In this document: one piece after another, positions 1-9,952 of the stretch
Numbering within the stretch: the stretch's first letter is position 1
Layout of the letters: each line of letters begins with the position of its first letter
Source of the DNA: Rikenellaceae bacterium DTU002
GTDB lineage: Bacteria; Bacteroidota; Bacteroidia; Bacteroidales; UBA932
Direction: 5' to 3'
DNA length: 41,850 nucleotides
NCBI GenBank assembly: GCA_001512865.1
Contig: LFSY01000136.1
Coordinates: 1 to 41,850, forward strand
The notes under the pieces: model-generated
Told to the model about the DNA's origin: nothing
Seen by the model: the letters and a program-made list of their open reading frames with translations, nothing else
Databases searched by the model: none
Position numbers and translations under genes: made by a program

Positions 1-336
1 GCTGTTGAAGCCATCCTCAACATGGAAGGTCTGAGGGCTGTTGTGCTGGAGACCTACGGACAGGGGAATGCTCCCTCCGTGAAATGGTTGCTGGACCTGC
101 TTGCGGGTGCCGTCGGAAAAGGGATCATCGTGCTGAACGTCACCCAATGTCCGGCCGGAAGTGTCTCAATGGAATCATATGCCTGTGGAACAAGACTTAA
201 GGAGGCCGGAGTTTTGGGCGGACATGACATGACAACGGAAGCCGCCGTAACCAAAATTATGTTATTAACAGGACAATATAATGACAATGAAAGGGTTAAA
301 TATTTTCTTTCACAATCTTTAAATGGCGAATTTTAA
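1..336 (+). CDS. ansA: L-asparaginase type I, C-terminal part (5' truncated by window edge)
   Basis: Reading frame open from window start; GLRAVVLETYGQGNAPS and TQCPAGSVSMESYACG resemble the C-terminal domain of asparaginase I; ORF track start at 22 is an internal Met. Confidence 0.8.
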   Translation, partial: AVEAILNMEGLRAVVLETYGQGNAPSVKWLLDLLAGAVGKGIIVLNVTQCPAGSVSMESYACGTRLKEAGVLGGHDMTTEAAVTKIMLLTGQYNDNERVKYFLSQSLNGEF

Positions 337-400
337 TTCACATGTTTGGATTAAAACTTTTTTCAGTAACTTGCGCTGCTTTTTAATGATTGTCATTGAA

Positions 401-488
401 GGAGAGGTGGCCGAGTGGTCTAAGGCGCGCGCCTGGAAAGTGCGTAAACTCCAAAAGGGTTTCGCGGGTTCGAATCCCGCCTTCTCCG
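401..488 (+). tRNA. tRNA-Ser (anticodon GGA)
   Basis: Acceptor stem GGAGAGG/CTTCTCC, anticodon loop CTGGAAA, long variable arm, T-loop GGTTCGAATCC; class II tRNA typical of Ser. Confidence 0.95.
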
Positions 489-549
489 CCGGTTTTTATT
501 TGAAAACGTTTGATAACTATAAATTCTTAACTCTAATTATTCAACAGAA

Positions 550-1287
550 ATGAAAAAACTTTTCGTATTTTTGGCAGTCCTTGGGTTCATTACCATCTCT
601 GCTCAGTACGCAGTCGCACAAACAGCTTCCCCGGCAGGTGAAACAGAACAGGTTGAAATACCCGTTCACCAGCAACTCAAGACCAAATTCATTGAAGGCG
701 GTCCCGGTTTTATGGCAATCATTCTGCTCTGTCTGATATTCGGACTTGCACTTGCAATTGAACGTATCATTTATCTGTCACTGGCCGAAACCAATACCGC
801 AAAACTGCTGAACAAGGTGGAAGATGCCATGAAAGACGGTGGTATCCCCGCTGCTATGGAAGTATGCCGGAACTCGCGCGGACCTGTAGCCAGCATTTTC
901 TACCAGGGACTTTCCCGTGCCGACCAGGGTCTGGAAGTTGTGGAAAAATCAATTACCTCTTACGGTTCCGTACAGATGAGCCAGTTGGAAAAAGGGCTTA
1001 CCTGGATCCAGTTGTTCATTGCCATTGCCCCTATGTTGGGATTTATGGGAACGGTTATCGGGATGATCGGGGCATTTGATGCCATTGAGGCTGCCGGAGA
1101 CATTTCCCCCAACATCGTTGCCGGTGGTATCAAGGTCGCTCTTATCACAACTGTATTCGGTCTTGTCGTGGCCATCATCCTTCAATTGTTCTACAACTAC
1201 CTGATCGCCAAAATTGACGGCATTGTCGTAAAAATGGAAGATGCTTCCATCGCAATGATTGACATTTTGGTTAAATACGAAAAATAA
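550..1287 (+). CDS. exbB: MotA/TolQ/ExbB proton channel family protein
   Basis: C-terminal LFIAIAPMLGFMGTVIGMIGAF and GGIKVALITTVFGLVVAI motifs; N-terminal signal-like segment as in many Bacteroidetes ExbB proteins. Confidence 0.92.
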   Translation: MKKLFVFLAVLGFITISAQYAVAQTASPAGETEQVEIPVHQQLKTKFIEGGPGFMAIILLCLIFGLALAIERIIYLSLAETNTAKLLNKVEDAMKDGGIPAAMEVCRNSRGPVASIFYQGLSRADQGLEVVEKSITSYGSVQMSQLEKGLTWIQLFIAIAPMLGFMGTVIGMIGAFDAIEAAGDISPNIVAGGIKVALITTVFGLVVAIILQLFYNYLIAKIDGIVVKMEDASIAMIDILVKYEK

Positions 1288-1296
1288 GAAGTTGCA

Positions 1297-1722
1297 ATGA
1301 AGAAAATTTCAAAAATAACCGTATGGGTACTCTTCGCAATCAGTATCATTCTCACCGTGTTGTATGTGCTCAACATTAAGGGAGATAGTCTGGATGCGTG
1401 GACCTACACCTATCTGAACTGGGCCTATGTTATGGTCGGCCTGTCCGTTCTCCTAATAATCCTGTTGCCGATTCTTACTTTCAGGCAAAGGACGGTTAAG
1501 GTGAAATCCTTGTTGCTGATCCTGGCGATCGCCGTAGTGCTGGTCGGAGGCTCATACCTTCTGGCCCCGGGAACGCCCGTGACGATGGCAACCGGTGTGG
1601 TCAAGGAAGGAACGGTAGTTAAAATTACCGATACAGCCCTCTATATGACATACATCCTTATTGCATTTTCGGCCATTGCCATTATCGGTGGTTCTGTCTA
1701 TAATGCCCTGAAGAAAAACTAA
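1297..1722 (+). CDS. Small multi-TM membrane protein in the ExbB/ExbD cluster, function unknown
   Basis: About four hydrophobic segments; tightly spaced between exbB and exbD. Confidence 0.75.
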   Translation: MKKISKITVWVLFAISIILTVLYVLNIKGDSLDAWTYTYLNWAYVMVGLSVLLIILLPILTFRQRTVKVKSLLLILAIAVVLVGGSYLLAPGTPVTMATGVVKEGTVVKITDTALYMTYILIAFSAIAIIGGSVYNALKKN

Positions 1723-1743
1723 TCCAGTAAACTTTAAATTATT

Positions 1744-2325
1744 ATGGCAAGACCAGCAGGTGACATTAATGCAGGCTCAATGGCAGATATCGCTTTCCTG
1801 CTGCTGATATTCTTTCTTGTTACCACCACTATGGATGTTGAGACCGGTATCCAACGCCGTCTTCCTCCCATGCCTGATGAAAACCAGCAAACAGAGGTTG
1901 AACAGATCAACAAACGTAATATAATGGTGGTACTGATCAATAGTAGCGACCGCTTGTTCGCAAGAGGGCAGGAAATGCACATCACCATGCTCAAGGATAA
2001 AGTCAAGGAATTCCTGACCAACCCGGCCAATCTTCCCGATATGCCGGAAAAACGTGAAAAGGAAATCGAAGGCTTTGGAACCACCATGGTTTCCCGTGCT
2101 GTTGTATCTCTGCAGAACCACCGCGGCACTTCCTACAATGCTTACATCCAGGTACAGAATGAACTGGTTAAGGCGTTTAACGAAGTCCGCGACGAGTTTG
2201 CAATGCAGCACTTCGGAAAGAAATACGACTCCCTGGAAGAGGATCAGCAACGTATCGTGAGAGATGCCGTTCCGCTGAACCTTTCTGAAAGGGAACCCAG
2301 CGAAGTTAAATCAAGAAGAAGATAG
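1744..2325 (+). CDS. exbD: ExbD/TolR family biopolymer transport protein
   Basis: N-terminal GSMADIAFLLLIFFLVTTTMD TM helix with the conserved Asp. Confidence 0.9.
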   Translation: MARPAGDINAGSMADIAFLLLIFFLVTTTMDVETGIQRRLPPMPDENQQTEVEQINKRNIMVVLINSSDRLFARGQEMHITMLKDKVKEFLTNPANLPDMPEKREKEIEGFGTTMVSRAVVSLQNHRGTSYNAYIQVQNELVKAFNEVRDEFAMQHFGKKYDSLEEDQQRIVRDAVPLNLSEREPSEVKSRRR

Positions 2326-2337
2326 GAGGAGTCAATT

Positions 2338-2817
2338 ATGGCAAAATTCAAAACAAAAACAGGAAAGGAATTGAAACCCCTGAATACCGCCTCACTCCCT
2401 GATATCGTATTCATGCTGCTTTTCTTCTTTATGATTTCCGTGAGTTTCCGTCAGACAGAACGTGTCGTTACCGTCAGACTTCCCGAAGCTACCGAAATAG
2501 CAAAACTGGACCGCAAGGACCTCGCAAGCTATATCAACATAGGGACTCCCATCCCCGCTTACCAGGGACAATACGGAACAGATGCACGTATTCAGCTGAA
2601 CGATTCATTCAGCACCATTGAAGATATACGTGACTTCATTGCGGCTTCACGTGAATCGATGCCTGAAGGAGATCGTCCGTTAATGACTATTGCCCTGAAG
2701 GTAGACGAAAACGTGCATATGGGTATAGTAACTGATGTAAAACAGGAACTCCGCCGTACTTCAGCCTTGAAGATCATGTACTCGACACGACGTAAAGCAG
2801 AACAGCACAATTTCTGA
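2338..2817 (+). CDS. exbD: ExbD/TolR family biopolymer transport protein (second copy)
   Basis: N-terminal TM with LPDIVFMLLFFFMISVSF; 12 nt after the first exbD. Confidence 0.9.
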   Translation: MAKFKTKTGKELKPLNTASLPDIVFMLLFFFMISVSFRQTERVVTVRLPEATEIAKLDRKDLASYINIGTPIPAYQGQYGTDARIQLNDSFSTIEDIRDFIAASRESMPEGDRPLMTIALKVDENVHMGIVTDVKQELRRTSALKIMYSTRRKAEQHNF

Positions 2818-2836
2818 AAAGTCAGTGCAAAAAGGA

Positions 2837-2868
2837 AAAGCCGCATAGTTTTGCGGCTTTTTTTTTAT
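2837..2868 (+). terminator. Rho-independent terminator of the exb cluster
   Basis: AAAGCCGCA-TAGTTT-TGCGGCTTT stem followed by a T tract. Confidence 0.88.
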
Positions 2869-2873
2869 CTTTG
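2866..2873 (+). promoter_or_regulatory. Bacteroidetes -7 element candidate (TATCTTTG) for alkaline phosphatase
   Basis: TATCTTTG 25 nt upstream of the ATG at 2898; overlaps the end of the terminator T tract; no clear -33 TTG at standard spacing. Confidence 0.5.
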
Positions 2874-2897
2874 TGTTTCACTTAAACACGTGCAATT

Positions 2898-4106
2898 ATG
2901 AAACTATTATCCGCCGTTTTGGCTTTTATTGCGATACTGGGATGCCAAAAACCCGAATCACATGCAAAATTTGTTTTTTATTTTATTGGTGACGGGATGG
3001 GACTTGCACAGGTATCTCTTGCCGAGGCTTATCTGGCCGACAGCAAGGGCAAGATCGGCTCTGAAGCCCTTAGTTTCACTCAATTCCCGGTCCTTGGTAC
3101 TGCAACCACATTCAGCGCAAGCAATATTATCACCTGTTCTTCTGCCGCAGGGACAGCTCTTGCAACAGGAGTGAAAACCAACAACGGCATGCTGGGCGTA
3201 ACTCCCGACACCCTTGACCTGGAAGCTATTACCTACAAGATCAGGGATGCCGGCTATAAGGTTGGGATAACCTCTACCGTAACTCTTGACCATGCCACTC
3301 CCGCTGCTTTTTATGCCCATTCCGCTTACAGGAACGATTATTACCATATTGCCGTTCAATTGCCGGAAACCGGTTTTGATTTTTTCGGGGGAGGCGGTTT
3401 TATCCAGCCCGAAGGAAGGGAGAAAGACCGTACCTCGGTCATTACGCTTATTGAAGATGCCGGGTATTCCATCGCATATGGAATGGAAGCTTTTGAAGAA
3501 TCCCGTAACGCCCAGAAAGTCGTATTGCTGCAGGATAAAAGCAAAAATTACCTGGATGCCCTGCCCTACGCCATCGACCGTAAAGAAGGCGATATGACAC
3601 ACGAAGACATTGTACGGGCCGCCGTTGAATTCCTTGAAAATGAAAACGGATTCTTTCTGATGAGTGAGAGCGGACGTATAGACTGGGCTGGACATTCTAA
3701 CGACGGTAAAACGGCTATCCTGGAAACCCTGGATCTGGATGAGGCCGTACAGGTTGCCGTTGAATTTTCACGCAAACACCCGGAACAGACACTGATCGTT
3801 GTCACCGCAGATCACGAAACGGGAGGTCTGTCACTGGGATGGGAAAGTCAGTACAACATGTATTTTGACCAGCTGGCCGGACAAACTGCCTCCATAGACA
3901 ACGTCCTCGCTTCAAGAGACAGGGATATGGTGCTCAACATCAGGGAAATGAACAAGAAATCGCGTATTGGCTGGACTACTTCTTCGCACACCGGTATCCC
4001 TGTTCCCGTATATGCCATGGGGACAAACAGCCATCTTTTCTCGGGCAGGATGGACAATACCGATATTCCCAAAAAGATCTGCCAGGCGATGGGCATTGCG
4101 TTTTAA
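2898..4106 (+). CDS. Alkaline phosphatase family lipoprotein
   Basis: FIGDGMGLAQ, SSAAGTALATGVKTNNGMLG, TADHETGG and HTGIPVPVYAMG motifs of PhoA-type phosphatases; N-terminal lipobox AILGC. Confidence 0.92.
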   Translation: MKLLSAVLAFIAILGCQKPESHAKFVFYFIGDGMGLAQVSLAEAYLADSKGKIGSEALSFTQFPVLGTATTFSASNIITCSSAAGTALATGVKTNNGMLGVTPDTLDLEAITYKIRDAGYKVGITSTVTLDHATPAAFYAHSAYRNDYYHIAVQLPETGFDFFGGGGFIQPEGREKDRTSVITLIEDAGYSIAYGMEAFEESRNAQKVVLLQDKSKNYLDALPYAIDRKEGDMTHEDIVRAAVEFLENENGFFLMSESGRIDWAGHSNDGKTAILETLDLDEAVQVAVEFSRKHPEQTLIVVTADHETGGLSLGWESQYNMYFDQLAGQTASIDNVLASRDRDMVLNIREMNKKSRIGWTTSSHTGIPVPVYAMGTNSHLFSGRMDNTDIPKKICQAMGIAF

Positions 4107-4129
4107 CGCATAAAACCATTCATTCGTCG

Positions 4130-4150
4130 GGTGAACACTGTGTGTTCACC
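4130..4150. repeat. Perfect 9-bp inverted repeat GGTGAACAC-TGT-GTGTTCACC (operator or terminator hairpin)
   Basis: Direct reading; no following T tract; lies just upstream of a TTG-N20-TATTTTTG promoter candidate. Confidence 0.8.
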
Positions 4151-4159
4151 GATTTCCTG

Positions 4160-4190
4160 TTGTATTGAAAGATATCTGCCTTTATTTTTG
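4160..4190 (+). promoter_or_regulatory. Promoter candidate TTG-N20-TATTTTTG
   Basis: TTG at 4160-4162 and TATTTTTG at 4183-4190, 28 nt before the ATG at 4219. Confidence 0.6.
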
Positions 4191-4218
4191 CGGCATATCA
4201 ATTAAATCTTTATCCATT

Positions 4219-5013
4219 ATGGAAATTTTAGACAAACAGGAACAGGATGTCGACAGAAGACCTGAACATAAAAAAAATGTTTCAGGAGGTATCGTTGTCG
4301 GGCTTATCTTTATCATTGCAGGTATCGTATTGATCTTTTCGAATGCCGGTTGGATCTCCTCCGGACTACGACGTGTGATACTTTCATGGCAGATGCTGCT
4401 CATAGCTATCGGTTTGGTTTCACTGGCCAGAAAACAATTCACACAGGGAATCATCTTATTGCTTATTGGTGTCTTTTTCATTTTGCCCCGCATCGGGTCC
4501 CTGGGATTGGTCCCAGGTTTTGAATGGTTCACGCGGTTCAATTGGGGAAATATGTGGCCATTGGCCCTTGTAGCTGTGGGGATACTGATCTTTACCAAAT
4601 CCAGAAGAGGTGAATTCCCGGGTGCGCATCACAGGTGTCGTCCCCACGGCCATACCGGCAGGGAAACCACCCGGTTTGACAACGGATACGTGGATTATTC
4701 CATGGTCTTCAGCGGGTCCGACAATGTTTTCCTGGAACCGGTATTCCGCGGAGGCACCATAGAAAGCGTATTCGGAGGAGCCACCCTGGATCTGAGAAAG
4801 ACTACGTTACAGGAAGGCGTGTCGTACCTCAAAGTTTCTTCAGTTTTCGGAGGGATCACATTGTTTGTACCCGCCGAATGGAATGTTGAGGTTCAAAGTG
4901 AATCGGTATTCGGGTCATTCAAGGACAACAGACCTTTTACGGCCGATGTAGACAAGAATTCCAAGCTCATAATTAAAGCAGAATGTGTCTTTGGTGGTGG
5001 AGAGATCAGGTAA
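4219..5013 (+). CDS. LiaF-like / DUF5668-type membrane protein (cell-wall-stress sensor family)
   Basis: N-terminal four-TM block GGIVVGLIFIIAGIVLIF...WPLALVAVGILIF, C-terminal beta repeats VFGGATLDLRK...VFGGITLFVP...[11 protein letters not shown]-track start at 4165 is TTG; the ATG at 4219 (MEILDKQEQD) is preferred. Confidence 0.8.
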   Translation: MEILDKQEQDVDRRPEHKKNVSGGIVVGLIFIIAGIVLIFSNAGWISSGLRRVILSWQMLLIAIGLVSLARKQFTQGIILLLIGVFFILPRIGSLGLVPGFEWFTRFNWGNMWPLALVAVGILIFTKSRRGEFPGAHHRCRPHGHTGRETTRFDNGYVDYSMVFSGSDNVFLEPVFRGGTIESVFGGATLDLRKTTLQEGVSYLKVSSVFGGITLFVPAEWNVEVQSESVFGSFKDNRPFTADVDKNSKLIIKAECVFGGGEIR

Positions 5014-5755
5014 ATACAGGATCACTGCAACGGCAGGCGTTGTCCTTCTGACAGGGCTCCTGTTTGCTTATTTGACCGGATCCGTCGTTTCTTTCACCTG
5101 GTATGAAATACTGGCCGACGGGATCATCATGGCTTTCTGCATGATGGTCCTGGGCCTTTTTACACAAAAAATGCATGCTTACGGCATGCCTTCCTACGTA
5201 CAAAGTCTGATCTTCTGTGCCGGAATAACAGGGATCCCCGTGCTGGCCGTTTACCTGTACCTGGACCCTGTGCCTTTTCATCATTTTGCCCGTATCATTC
5301 CTTTACGCGTTTTTATTTCCGTTCTTATCTGCCTTGTTTTTTTGCTATGGAGAAAATCAGGACAAGTTCAGAAAAGGACCGCCTCCCCTCCCCGACAGCC
5401 TGCTGTAAATCCACCGGCTTCCCGGGACTATCCGGACAAAGTACTTGTCAGGACCGGAAACGGGATTAAGGTCATTCCGGCAGAAGAACTGCTTTATATT
5501 CAGGCAGACGGAGATTACATATGGCTGGTGACAGAAGAAGGAAAATGGCTGAAGGAGGAAACCATGAAACATCTTCAGGAAACATTGTCCCCCTCCGGGT
5601 TCGTAAGGATTCATCGTTCCTTCATAGTAAATGTTTCCAGGATAAGCCGCATTGAACGGTACGGCCAGCAACAACTTATCGTTCTGACAAACGGCGAGTC
5701 CGTTCGGATCAGCGCATCGGGATACAGAACGCTCAAGGAAGCTCTTGGTTTTTGA
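4985..5755 (+). CDS. LytTR-domain transcriptional regulator with N-terminal TM segments
   Basis: C-terminal [26 protein letters not shown]...[24 protein letters not shown] is a LytTR domain; several N-terminal hydrophobic helices; GTG start overlapping the upstream gene by 29 nt. Confidence 0.85.
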   Translation: MSLVVERSGKYRITATAGVVLLTGLLFAYLTGSVVSFTWYEILADGIIMAFCMMVLGLFTQKMHAYGMPSYVQSLIFCAGITGIPVLAVYLYLDPVPFHHFARIIPLRVFISVLICLVFLLWRKSGQVQKRTASPPRQPAVNPPASRDYPDKVLVRTGNGIKVIPAEELLYIQADGDYIWLVTEEGKWLKEETMKHLQETLSPSGFVRIHRSFIVNVSRISRIERYGQQQLIVLTNGESVRISASGYRTLKEALGF

Positions 5756-5776
5756 GACCGGATTTTGTTTTTTGCT

Positions 5777-5784
5777 TACCTTTG
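5777..5784 (+). promoter_or_regulatory. Bacteroidetes -7 element candidate (TACCTTTG) for ahcY
   Basis: TACCTTTG 12 nt before the ATG at 5797; TTTG at 5751-5754 as possible -33. Confidence 0.55.
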
Positions 5785-5796
5785 CAAAAAAAAGAA

Positions 5797-7191
5797 ATGG
5801 ACTACAAGATCAAAGATTCCGGACTGGCCGTTTTCGGAAGAAAAGAGATAGATCTGGCTGAACGGGAAATGCCGGGACTGATGGCTTTACGGGCCCGGTA
5901 CAAAGACCAGCAGCCTCTGCGTGGGGCACGCATTACCGGAAGCCTCCACATGACCGTACAAACCGCAGTGCTTATTGAGACACTCAAGATGTTGGGCGCC
6001 GATGTACGTTGGGCGTCCTGCAATATTTTTTCAACCCAGGATCATGCGGCAGCCGCGATAGCTGAAGCCGGCACTCCTGTGTTTGCCTGGAAAGGTGAAA
6101 CGCTGGAAGAATACTGGTGGAGCACCTTGCAGGCCTTGTCTTTCCCCAACGCCCCGGGCCCTCATTTGATTGTTGATGACGGTGGTGACGCCACACTGTT
6201 GATTCACAAAGGAGTTCTGGCAGAAAAAGACAACACCACGCTGGATGCGATGGATGGCAGTACCGAAGAAAAAGTAATCGCCTCCCTGTTGCGTAAAACG
6301 CTCAGGGAAAAACCAGGCATGTGGGCACGTATGGCCGAAGGCATGAAAGGCGTAAGCGAAGAAACAACAACCGGAGTACACCGGCTTTATCAGATGTTCG
6401 AAAAAGGAGAGCTGCTCTTTCCTGCGATCAACGTGAACGATTCGGTTACCAAATCAAAATTCGACAATCTCTACGGTTGCCATGAATCTCTCGCAGACGG
6501 GATCAAACGGGCAACTGATGTAATGATCGCCGGCAAAGTCATTGTCGTGTGCGGATACGGAGATGTGGGCAAAGGGTGCGCCCGGAGTATGCGATCCTAC
6601 GGAGCCCGGGTCATCGTTACTGAAATTGATCCCATCTGTGCCCTGCAGGCGTCTATCGAAGGGTTTGAGGTAAGGAAGCTGGAGCACTGCCTGGAGGAGG
6701 GACGCATATTTGTGACAGCTACCGGAAATTGCGATGTCATCAGGCTGGAGCACATGAAAAAAATGCGGGATCATGCGATTGTCTGCAATATTGGTCATTT
6801 TGACAACGAAATACAGGTAGAGGCGCTTGACAAATACCCCGGGATCAAAAAAATCAACATCAAGCCTCAGGTAGATCAGTATGTGTTTCCCGACGGACGT
6901 TCCATCATCATGCTTGCCGAAGGCCGCCTGGTCAACCTGGGATGTGCCACAGGTCATCCCTCCTTTGTGATGAGCAATTCCTTTACCAACCAGGTGCTGG
7001 CACAGATCAGTCTCTGGAACACACAACACAAACTGGGAGTCTACCAGCTCCCGAAGATACTGGACGAAGAAGTGGCCCGGCTGCATCTGGATTACCTGGG
7101 GGTTGAACTGACGACACTGAATCAGAAACAGGCAGATTACATAGGGGTTCCGGTTGAGGGGCCCTTCAAACCGGATTATTACAGATATTAA
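5797..7191 (+). CDS. ahcY: Adenosylhomocysteinase
   Basis: [53 protein letters not shown] and NIGHFDNEI motifs; start moved to the ATG at 5797. Confidence 0.97.
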   Translation: MDYKIKDSGLAVFGRKEIDLAEREMPGLMALRARYKDQQPLRGARITGSLHMTVQTAVLIETLKMLGADVRWASCNIFSTQDHAAAAIAEAGTPVFAWKGETLEEYWWSTLQALSFPNAPGPHLIVDDGGDATLLIHKGVLAEKDNTTLDAMDGSTEEKVIASLLRKTLREKPGMWARMAEGMKGVSEETTTGVHRLYQMFEKGELLFPAINVNDSVTKSKFDNLYGCHESLADGIKRATDVMIAGKVIVVCGYGDVGKGCARSMRSYGARVIVTEIDPICALQASIEGFEVRKLEHCLEEGRIFVTATGNCDVIRLEHMKKMRDHAIVCNIGHFDNEIQVEALDKYPGIKKINIKPQVDQYVFPDGRSIIMLAEGRLVNLGCATGHPSFVMSNSFTNQVLAQISLWNTQHKLGVYQLPKILDEEVARLHLDYLGVELTTLNQKQADYIGVPVEGPFKPDYYRY

Positions 7192-7196
7192 TCACC

Positions 7197-8588
7197 ATGA
7201 CAGAATCACGTACCAAGATCATTGACCTGCTTAAGATGCCAGCCGGTGGAACCGTACAGGTAAAAGGATGGGTCCGCACAAAAAGAGGAAATAAAAGCAT
7301 TGTATTTATTGCCCTCAACGATGGTTCAACCATCCATAACGTACAGATAGTGTACGATATGAACGTATTCAGCGAAGAAGAATTACGACCGGTGACAACA
7401 GGCGCCTGCCTGAGAGTCAGGGGAGAACTGGTCCCTTCATTAGGAACTGAACAGTCCGTTGAGATCAGGGCAGAGGAAATGGAGATATACGGAACAGCAG
7501 ACCCTGCAGCTTATCCTTTACAAAAAAAAGGACACAGCATGGAATTCCTCCGGGAAATTGCCCATCTCAGGCCCAGAACGAACACTTTTGGGTGTATTTT
7601 CAGGATCAGGCACGCCATGGCTTATGCCATACATAAATATTTTAACGACAAAGGGTTCGTATACCTCCATACGCCCATCATTACAGCCTCTGACTGTGAA
7701 GGAGCGGGAGCCATGTTCCAGGTGACCACCCTGGATCTTAAAGATCCCCCCAAAGGGAAAGACGGTTCAGTGGATTTTTCAAGGGATTTCTTTGGCCGGC
7801 AAACCAGTCTTACGGTAAGCGGGCAATTGGAGGGAGAGCTGGGAGCTATGGCTCTTGGCGAGATCTATACCTTCGGTCCGACGTTCCGGGCCGAGAACAG
7901 CAATACACCGAGACATCTGGCCGAATTCTGGATGATCGAGCCGGAAATGGCTTTTTACGACATCCATGATAATATGGACCTGGCAGAGGACTTCATCAAA
8001 TACCTTGTCCGTTATGCACTGGAGAATTGCGCCCCTGACCTGCAGTTCCTGAACAACATGATAGACAAAGAATTGATCAAAAGGCTGGAAGGCGTATGCG
8101 ATACGCAATTTGTCCGGCTCTCCTATACGGAAGGTATAGATATCCTTACAGGGAGCGGTCAGACATTTGAGTATCCCGTATCCTGGGGAATCGACCTGCA
8201 AAGCGAACACGAAAGATACCTGGTCGAAAAACATTTCAAACGACCCGTCATCCTGACCGATTACCCTAAAGAGATCAAGGCTTTCTACATGAAAGAAAAT
8301 CCTGACGGAAAAACGGTAAGGGCGATGGACATCCTGTTCCCAAAGATTGGGGAGATCATCGGGGGTTCACAAAGGGAAGAAGATCTGGAAACCCTTGTAC
8401 GGCGGATTCGGGAAATGAACATGTCTGCAGAAAACCTGGACTGGTATCTGGACACACGCCGATTTGGCACGGCCCCCCATTCGGGTTTTGGTCTCGGGTT
8501 TGAAAGATTGCTTCTTTTCATCACGGGAATGACAAATATCAGGGACGTGATCCCGTTCCCGCGAACCCCGAAATCCGCAGAATTTTAG
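7197..8588 (+). CDS. asnS: Asparaginyl-tRNA synthetase
   Basis: OB-fold [23 protein letters not shown] and class II motifs [28 protein letters not shown] and [29 protein letters not shown]. Confidence 0.97.
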   Translation: MTESRTKIIDLLKMPAGGTVQVKGWVRTKRGNKSIVFIALNDGSTIHNVQIVYDMNVFSEEELRPVTTGACLRVRGELVPSLGTEQSVEIRAEEMEIYGTADPAAYPLQKKGHSMEFLREIAHLRPRTNTFGCIFRIRHAMAYAIHKYFNDKGFVYLHTPIITASDCEGAGAMFQVTTLDLKDPPKGKDGSVDFSRDFFGRQTSLTVSGQLEGELGAMALGEIYTFGPTFRAENSNTPRHLAEFWMIEPEMAFYDIHDNMDLAEDFIKYLVRYALENCAPDLQFLNNMIDKELIKRLEGVCDTQFVRLSYTEGIDILTGSGQTFEYPVSWGIDLQSEHERYLVEKHFKRPVILTDYPKEIKAFYMKENPDGKTVRAMDILFPKIGEIIGGSQREEDLETLVRRIREMNMSAENLDWYLDTRRFGTAPHSGFGLGFERLLLFITGMTNIRDVIPFPRTPKSAEF

Positions 8589-8590
8589 TT

Positions 8591-9205
8591 ATGTTGGTAA
8601 TTGGCATTGCCGGTGGAACCGGTTCCGGAAAAACGACTGTTGTCAATAAGATCCTCGAACGTCTGGATCAGAAGCAAATAACGGTAATCCCTCAGGATTC
8701 CTATTACAAGGACAATTCCCATCTTCCTCTGGAAAAAAGACAGGAGTTGAATTTTGACCATCCTGAATCCATTGACTGGACATTGATGGTGGAACATCTC
8801 TTGCGTCTTAAGGCCGGCCTTCCCATAGAACAGCCCCTGTATTCGTACATCACCTGTACCCGGTCAAAAGAAACCGTTCACATTGAACCTACCCAGATCA
8901 TCATCGTGGAAGGGATCCTCATTTTTACCGACCCGCCTCTTAGGGATTGTCTGGACATGAAGGTATTTGTAGACGCAGATCCCGATGACCGCTTATCCCG
9001 TGTCATATCAAGGGATATCATTGAAAGGGGACGATCGGTTAACAAGGTACTGGACCGTTACGAACGGACCGTTAAACCCATGCATCTTCAGTTCATTGAA
9101 CCGACAAAACGCTATGCAGATATCATCGTTCCCCAGGGAGGGCACAATACGGTAGCCATCAACATGCTGATATCTACCATAGAACTGGCCCTGCTTACCA
9201 GGTAA
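8591..9205 (+). CDS. udk: Uridine kinase
   Basis: P-loop GIAGGTGSGKTTVV; FDHPESIDW; RDIIERGRSVNKVLDRY. Confidence 0.95.
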   Translation: MLVIGIAGGTGSGKTTVVNKILERLDQKQITVIPQDSYYKDNSHLPLEKRQELNFDHPESIDWTLMVEHLLRLKAGLPIEQPLYSYITCTRSKETVHIEPTQIIIVEGILIFTDPPLRDCLDMKVFVDADPDDRLSRVISRDIIERGRSVNKVLDRYERTVKPMHLQFIEPTKRYADIIVPQGGHNTVAINMLISTIELALLTR

Positions 9206-9217
9206 CCGTTGTCTGCC

Positions 9218-9928
9218 ATGAAAAAGGAAACAAGAACAGGACTGTATCTTACCATCATCGTTCATCTAACGGCACTTATTGTGTTTTTGTCGTTTCAGAT
9301 ATCTTCCATGTTAAGAAAAGAGTCCTCTTTTGTTCTTGATTTCACACAACAGGAGGAATTGGAAGCGGAACAATACCGCGAACAGATGAGGGCCGAACTG
9401 AGTGCGGAGATCGATGACCTCATCTCGGGAATTCAGCGTCAGTCAAGAAATGTCGCGGTAGATGCCACCCGCAGGAATCAAAATCTGAAAGATGACCGTC
9501 ACACGGATCCTTCGGAAGTCTACCAGGAGGCGGAAGCATTGCAGAAAAGACTGGATGCTGCCAGAAGAGAGGTGGAGGAACAGGGCGGTGATGAGGAAAC
9601 AGCCCATCTGAGAGAGAACGAAAAAAAACAGGAAGCAAAACCATATACGGGTCCCGCTGTACTCGAATATACCCTTGAAGGGAGAAAAGCCATGAACCTG
9701 CCCATCCCTGTATACAAATGTCTGGGCGGGGGAGATGTGACAGTCGCCATAGAAGTCGACCGGAAAGGATACGTCAGGAAAGCCGCAATTATTGCCGGTT
9801 TTTCTTCCAGGGACAGGTGTTTGCAGGAATTTGCCATAAGAGCTGCCACACAAAGCCGTTTTACAGCATCCACCGAAGCCCCGGCTCTCCAGCCCGGTGA
9901 AATTGTATACCGTTTTATTCCTCAATAA
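9218..9928 (+). CDS. TonB-like energy transducer family protein
   Basis: Single N-terminal TM, charged linker, C-terminal VTVAIEVDRKGYVRKAAI...FAIRAATQSRF TonB-C-like region. ATG at 9218 preferred over TTG at 9209. Confidence 0.65.
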   Translation: MKKETRTGLYLTIIVHLTALIVFLSFQISSMLRKESSFVLDFTQQEELEAEQYREQMRAELSAEIDDLISGIQRQSRNVAVDATRRNQNLKDDRHTDPSEVYQEAEALQKRLDAARREVEEQGGDEETAHLRENEKKQEAKPYTGPAVLEYTLEGRKAMNLPIPVYKCLGGGDVTVAIEVDRKGYVRKAAIIAGFSSRDRCLQEFAIRAATQSRFTASTEAPALQPGEIVYRFIPQ

Positions 9929-9952
9929 GTATTAATTGTGTACTTTTGAATC

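Noticed and set aside
323-553. 76-aa ORF covering the tRNA-Ser
   Set aside because: Runs through the tRNA gene; no coding evidence.
2958-3695. 245-aa minus-strand ORF opposite alkaline phosphatase
   Set aside because: Shadow ORF; plus strand has a complete motif-bearing phosphatase, and the antisense product has no domain-like features.
6454-7086. 210-aa minus-strand ORF within ahcY
   Set aside because: Antisense of a strongly conserved gene; no start context, promoter or recognisable motif.
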